This document shows, piece after piece, positions 58,720 through 64,000 of a stretch of 64,000 bases of DNA. How positions within the stretch are numbered: position 1 is the first letter of the stretch; every line of letters begins with the position of its first letter. Position numbers and translations under genes: made by a program. The notes under the pieces are model-generated. The model was not told the origin of the DNA, did no database searches, and saw only the letters and a program-made list of their open reading frames with translations. This DNA is from Hoplostethus atlanticus (lineage: Eukaryota > Chordata > Actinopteri > Trachichthyiformes > Trachichthyidae): positions 620,001 to 684,000 of the forward strand of contig JAXDDX010000168.1 of NCBI GenBank assembly GCA_034670405.1, written 5' to 3'.

Positions 58720-59045
58720 GGGAATTAATGCAGGTGCAAAAAATAAGTGAACTTCCTCTTTTATTAGTTAAATCAAGTAAGTAAGTAAGTAAGGTAAGTA
58801 GACTCAGGTGGGTAAATATTTGGGTATGAAGTTAACAAAGGTCATATCTCTTGGGGAGGGGTTTGTATGAGAAATCCAGGTCAGTTTGGTGTTATCCATG
58901 AGAGAAAAACACTATGCTGAGATCTAAGGAGACCTCAGAGGACCTCAGGTAGTTAGTGCACATCAGTCTGAGGAAGGTTAGGAAGTCATATCAAAAATAT
59001 TTGGGCTCCATCAGTCCACTGAGACAAATGATATACAAATGTGGG
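58720..59045 (+). mobile_element. Tc1 5' end with transposase N-terminal remnant
   Basis: GGTGCAAAAAATAAGTGAAC precedes a degenerate DNA-binding half: 58920-59040 reads LRSKETSEDLR, AHQSEEG, a frame break, then FGLHQST-T. This is the helix-turn-helix region of Tc1-type transposases. The copy stops abruptly after ATATACAAATGTGGG. No DDE part follows. Confidence 0.6.
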
Positions 59046-59703
59046 ATATGTTCTCTACGATTTGAGGTTGACAAAAGGATTTTATGAGGTTATTCCTCTA
59101 CGTACATTGTATGAATTAATGACCACACCCTGTAGGTTTTGCAAACTTTCAAGCGTGAATGTACGGTTGGAGTTACCGACCTGTGCTCTGCCATTTCTCC
59201 AACATCTGCTAGATGGTGAGGGATCCATCTTAGCCATACTATAGTATAGGAGTATCTAGTAATAATCTTCCATTTGAATTCCCTTCCATATGCTGGAGCC
59301 TGTCATGAGGTGTGCCTCTGAACATATTTCTTCCTATTCAGCAATATTTCTATTATTACTTTGATAGATCTGCTTTTAACCTTTACCCATTTAGGTATGT
59401 ATGTTTAGGTATGTTTTTAACCATACTTTTTCATATGCATGGAGGTTTTTAAAGCACTTTGAGTTACATTGTTGTATGAAATTATTTGTACGCTCTAAAT
59501 AATGTATTGATAATTAGAATTTGTATATTATTAGTATAATTATTAATAGCTAAAGCTTATGCCTCATCTCTATTTTCTTATAACAAAGATACAGGTCTTC
59601 TTTACAATTCAGCATCTTATCTTTATATATATCTTTATATAGCACAGCACAGAGTGATACATTTTAGAGTAAATAAATCCCATTTACTCCTCTCTCTCTT
59701 TTG

Positions 59704-59727
59704 CACACACACACACACACACACACA
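59704..59727. repeat. (CA)n microsatellite
   Basis: A CA run of about 24 bp upstream of enpep. Confidence 0.95.
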
Positions 59728-62431
59728 ACCACAAGGCCAGCTTGTACAACTGCCTTGACCTTGCGTGCTGTCCTCATATTGGCCATTGTATCTTTATTGT
59801 CGGCACATCTTTCAAAAGAGATAATGTGGTGGTAAATGTTACGGTTCTCTCACCTTCGACCTCCACTAAAAAGATCTACATGATAGAAACAGCTCACACA
59901 ATCTTTAATATTGTCTGTCACATGAAGGCCACATCCGGGAAATTGTAATTGAAATTGTAACATAAGATGTGATGATAACCCAGCTGCCAACTGAACAGAG
60001 GTTAAGAGAGTTCGTTGGTGTTTTACAACTTAGGGTGTTGACACGAACCCAAGTGCAATGCTAGTGTAACAGAGAGGAAAATTACTTACCTTATTTTCCT
60101 ATTATATTTCTTTTTATTTACATATTTTATTTCCAAAGTACATTAGTAGTTCATTTATGTATTTTATTTGACCAAAATCCCTCACTTTGTTTTTTATTAT
60201 AAATGAGTGTTATTATTTTGTTTTCTGGCGCCATCCGGTGACGTTGTAATGTGTTTCCGCTCTCTCATGACTGTTTTTCTGTCAAACTAATTTAGAGAAA
60301 TAAAAGATTATCGCCAGAAGTCGTGGTATATTGTGATCACTCGTGCACCAGAACAAAACGCAGTGTGGCTTGAGAGTTCTCTGTAGATAAATAATCAAAT
60401 AACTGTATAAGATGCTTCACCCTAACTTGTATCAATTGTAAATAAACTGCCTAATTCTATTTAAAGTAATTATCTGCAACATTTTCAAATAAATAAATGT
60501 CAGTTTTGCTACCCTCTATCACCAATTGATGTATATGTTACAGTAATTGGTATGAAGCTTTGCATAGCATAGCGGAGTTATTTCTGGCAGTCACGAGGAG
60601 GCGTTACAGCTCAGTCAGTAATCTCACTGCCGCTCTGCACACTGCGTTGCTCTGTTGCCGTTTATGCCAATGCTGATGAAGCTCTCACATTACCTGCTAG
60701 CTATCGCCATCACCATGTCACTCGCTGTCTCCGATTCCGAAGATGAGGCAATCCTATCAGGAGGAATCTCCAATTCCTGGGTCATGCTACCGGCTAAACC
60801 GATGCCCTACAACCCTGTCGGAGTGTCCGCTTCGTGGTAATCGTCCACCGGGCCAGTAACTCGCATTGTAGAAGGCATCGATGTTGCCTTGCAGTCCTGT
60901 CTACGCTCTATCAAAAGTGGTCCAAGGAAGGACAACCGGTGAACCGGCGACAGGGTCATGGGCGCCAAAGGCTCATTGATGTGCGTGGGGAGCGAAGGCT
61001 AGCCCGTCTGGTCTGATCCCACAGAAGAGCTACTGTAGCAGAAATTGCTGAAAAAGTTAATGCTGGCTATGATAGAAAGGTGTCAGAACACACAGTGCAT
61101 CGCAGCTTGCTGCGTATGGGGCTGCGTATGGGGCTGCGTAGCCGCAGACCAGTCAGAGTGCCCATGCTGACCCCTGTCCACCACCGAAAGCGCCTACAAT
61201 GGGCACGTGAGCGTCAGAACTGGACCATGGAGCAATGGACGAAGGTGGCCTGGTCTGATGAATAGGGCTGTCGCGGTAACCGCATCACCGCACCACCGCG
61301 GTTGTGTCAAGGCACCCGCGGATGGAAAACAAACCACCGCGACAACCGCGGTTGTTAAAAAAATAAAAAATAAAGTCCTGTATTTTGGAAGTTTTTTATT
61401 ATTTGTTTTCCATTTCATTATTAAATTAATCATATTCATGTGTATTTGGTGTAAAGTATTGTAACAACCCGGTTGAAATATGTGACGCTTACTGTTAGTT
61501 ATGGCCAGTTATAGGAGATGTTATTAGCGGGTTCGTACCTCCCAACTGTTGGTTGCCCATCACCAGTCTTAGTGTGCTTAGTCTTCCTGTGATTGGTTGA
61601 GAGGCGGGGAGGCGGGTCAAGAGAGTTCGGTTGAGACACCTGTGTTGTGGTGGTATGCTCTGGTGCTGGGTTTAAGAGTTTGGAGTTAAGTTATCGAGGT
61701 GAGCTGTTGTACGCCGTGGTTACAGCCAACGGTAACTAATAATCAGCTTTAAAAATGCACTGGATTGCAAACTAACTGTTTCGTTTGTCTACTCAAAGTA
61801 TCCGTCTTTGACAGGGACGCTACAGTATGACTAAACTCATTTTAGGGCTAGTATAATGAGTGTTTTTTCACATAATACACACTTTGCTCTGTTTGGTAAT
61901 CTCCCTCAATTTTGTAGAAAAACTGCCACGAAGAGCTTTTTGACATTCGCCGTGTTTAGTGAGCCGGAGTGAATTTACGAGCGTGCGCATTGGCTGGTTA
62001 ACATAATTAACTAATGTGATTGATTTGAAAGATGCTTGGTATTTAGTAGGTAAGTAGTTTACTGTACTGTACGGGGTCCGTGACAGACATAGGCAGGAGG
62101 AGAGTTAACTGGCGAGCAGGCCGTTTTATTTGCACACCAGCGATATAAACCCGCTGACGGCCGTGTAGAGCGCCGTCTTCCCCGGCGCACGCACCTCCTC
62201 CCTCCCGGCAGGTCAGTCGCGGAGCACCAAGGCTGCCCCAGTCCGCCAGGCTTCCAGGGGCGTCTAAACGTTTATGATTCAAACTTCGTGTACACGTTCA
62301 CATCCCTACTTTTATCACATTTCACAATGTTGAGGGACAAATGGATAAATTATCAAACATGTATGAAATTGTTTGGGACTCCTACGACGTTAGACATTTT
62401 TTTCCTGTTCTTAGGACCCGCTAGTGTCTTA

Positions 62432-63034
<603 letters not shown>

Positions 63035-63752
63035 TTACACTGAACTACACTGAACCGATCGCGGGTATTACTTTTTTTTTTTTTTTTAAAGCGCGGTACC
63101 ACCGCATCCCGCGGTGATGAGTTACATACACAACCGCGGTGGGAAAATTTCAAACCGCGACAGCCCTACTGATGAATCACGTTTTCTTTTACATCATGTG
63201 GATGGCCAGGTGCATGTGCGTTGTTTACCTGCGGAAGAGATGGCACCAGGATGCACTATGGGAAGAAGGCAAGCCGGCGGAGGCAGTGTAATGCTCTGGG
63301 CAATGTTCTGCTGGGAAACCTTGGGTCCTGGCATTCATGTGGATGTTACTCTGACACGTACCACCTACCTAAACATTGTTGCAGACCAAGTACACCGCTT
63401 CATGGCAACGGTATTCCCTGATAGCAGTGGCCTCTTTCAGCAGGATAATGCACCCTGCCACACTGCAAAAATTGTTCAGGAATGGTTTGAGGAACATGAC
63501 AAAGAGTTCAAGGTGTTGACTTGGCCTCCAAATTCCCAAGATCTCAAGCCAATCGAGCATCTGTGGGATGTGCTGGAAAAACAAGTCCCCACCCCATGGA
63601 GGCCCCACCTCGCAACTTACAGGACTTAAAGGATCTGCTGCTAACATCTTGGTGCCAGAAACCACAGGACCACCTTCAGAGGTCTTGTGGAGTCCATGCC
63701 TCGACGGGTCAGAGCTGTTTTGGCGGCACGAGGGGGACCTACACAATATTAG

Positions 63753-64000
63753 TAGAGATGCACCGATTGCAATTTTCCTGGCCGGTTCTGATTTTTATTT
63801 TTATTTTTTAAAGTCGGACCTGCCGATTCTGGCCAATTGAAAATTAAATTGTATGTTCATAAATAAAAGTAAACATTGACTATTAAATAAGTATTTTCTC
63901 CAAAACTGCACCAGGTTACAGGACCTTCTCTCACTCTCACTCAAACAAATCTAAAATAAAAAAGTGCACCAGGTTACAGGACAAACTTTTTTTTTTTTTT
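63753..64000 (+). mobile_element. hAT-like MITE, cut by the window end
   Basis: It begins TAGAGATGCACCGATTGCAA, a terminus typical of fish hAT MITEs, right after the ACAATATTAG end of the Tc1 coding region. The distal part (63840-64000) matches the inverted repeat at 690-860, including GTGCACCAGGTTACAGGAC. The right end and target duplication lie outside the window. Confidence 0.6.

Larger units (their letters stand above)
57454..60849. other. Intergenic DNA upstream of enpep
   Basis: I see no host gene here. It holds the Tc1 N-terminal scrap (58720-59045), a CA microsatellite (59704-59727) and AT-rich unique-looking sequence. The short frame at 60655-60840 looks like no family I know. Confidence 0.5.

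Noticed and set aside
60655-60840. Small plus-strand frame with a signal-peptide-like start
   Set aside because: 61 codons, no homologous family recognised, adjacent to transposon DNA; chance is the simpler explanation.

Overview
The window is eukaryotic nuclear DNA from a ray-finned fish, most likely a teleost. The evidence is four vertebrate protein-coding genes with GT-AG introns, plus a teleost-style load of Tc1, hAT, harbinger-like, LINE, tRNA-SINE and Ty3/gypsy elements. There are no bacterial-type operons, rRNA, CRISPR or phage. I assembled the gene models by joining exons by eye; reading phase closes exactly at every junction.

Layout: (1) 1-7198 is gene-free and carries LINE and SINE remnants. 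(2) 7199-14423, minus strand: gnpda2 (glucosamine-6-phosphate deaminase 2), six coding exons, 275 aa, with a short Tc1 derivative, an L1-like scrap and a small MITE in its introns. (3) 16373-18207, plus strand: a cytochrome c oxidase subunit 8 gene (cox8b-like), two coding exons, 70 aa, divergent from gnpda2. (4) 20868-30518, plus strand: rrh (peropsin), seven exons, 336 aa, with several DNA transposons in its introns. (5) 30519-34077: the convergent spacer between rrh and enpep, with MITE-like foldbacks. (6) 34078-57403, minus strand: enpep (glutamyl aminopeptidase), twenty coding exons, 954 aa, intact. (7) 57404-64000: upstream intergenic DNA ending in a nested stack of transposons.

The four genes do not form a pathway: an amino-sugar enzyme, a respiratory-chain subunit, a retinal-binding opsin and a membrane peptidase. 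In human 4q25, RRH and ENPEP lie on the same band with LRIT3, EGF and ELOVL6 between them; here they are direct convergent neighbours, so the linkage is old but the interval is rearranged.

The most striking structure is in enpep intron 15. A 3750-bp LTR retrotransposon with two 371-bp LTRs that read as identical sits between two apparently identical 231-bp copies of host sequence that abut the LTR ends to the base. The element keeps the end of integrase upstream of reverse transcriptase/RNase H (a Gmr1-type, copia-like order) and has lost gag, protease and most of integrase. A second notable structure is at 60.85-63.75 kb, where a harbinger-like MITE containing a long AG microsatellite sits inside a hAT-like element, which itself splits a Tc1 transposase gene; each insertion has its own diagnostic target-site duplication.
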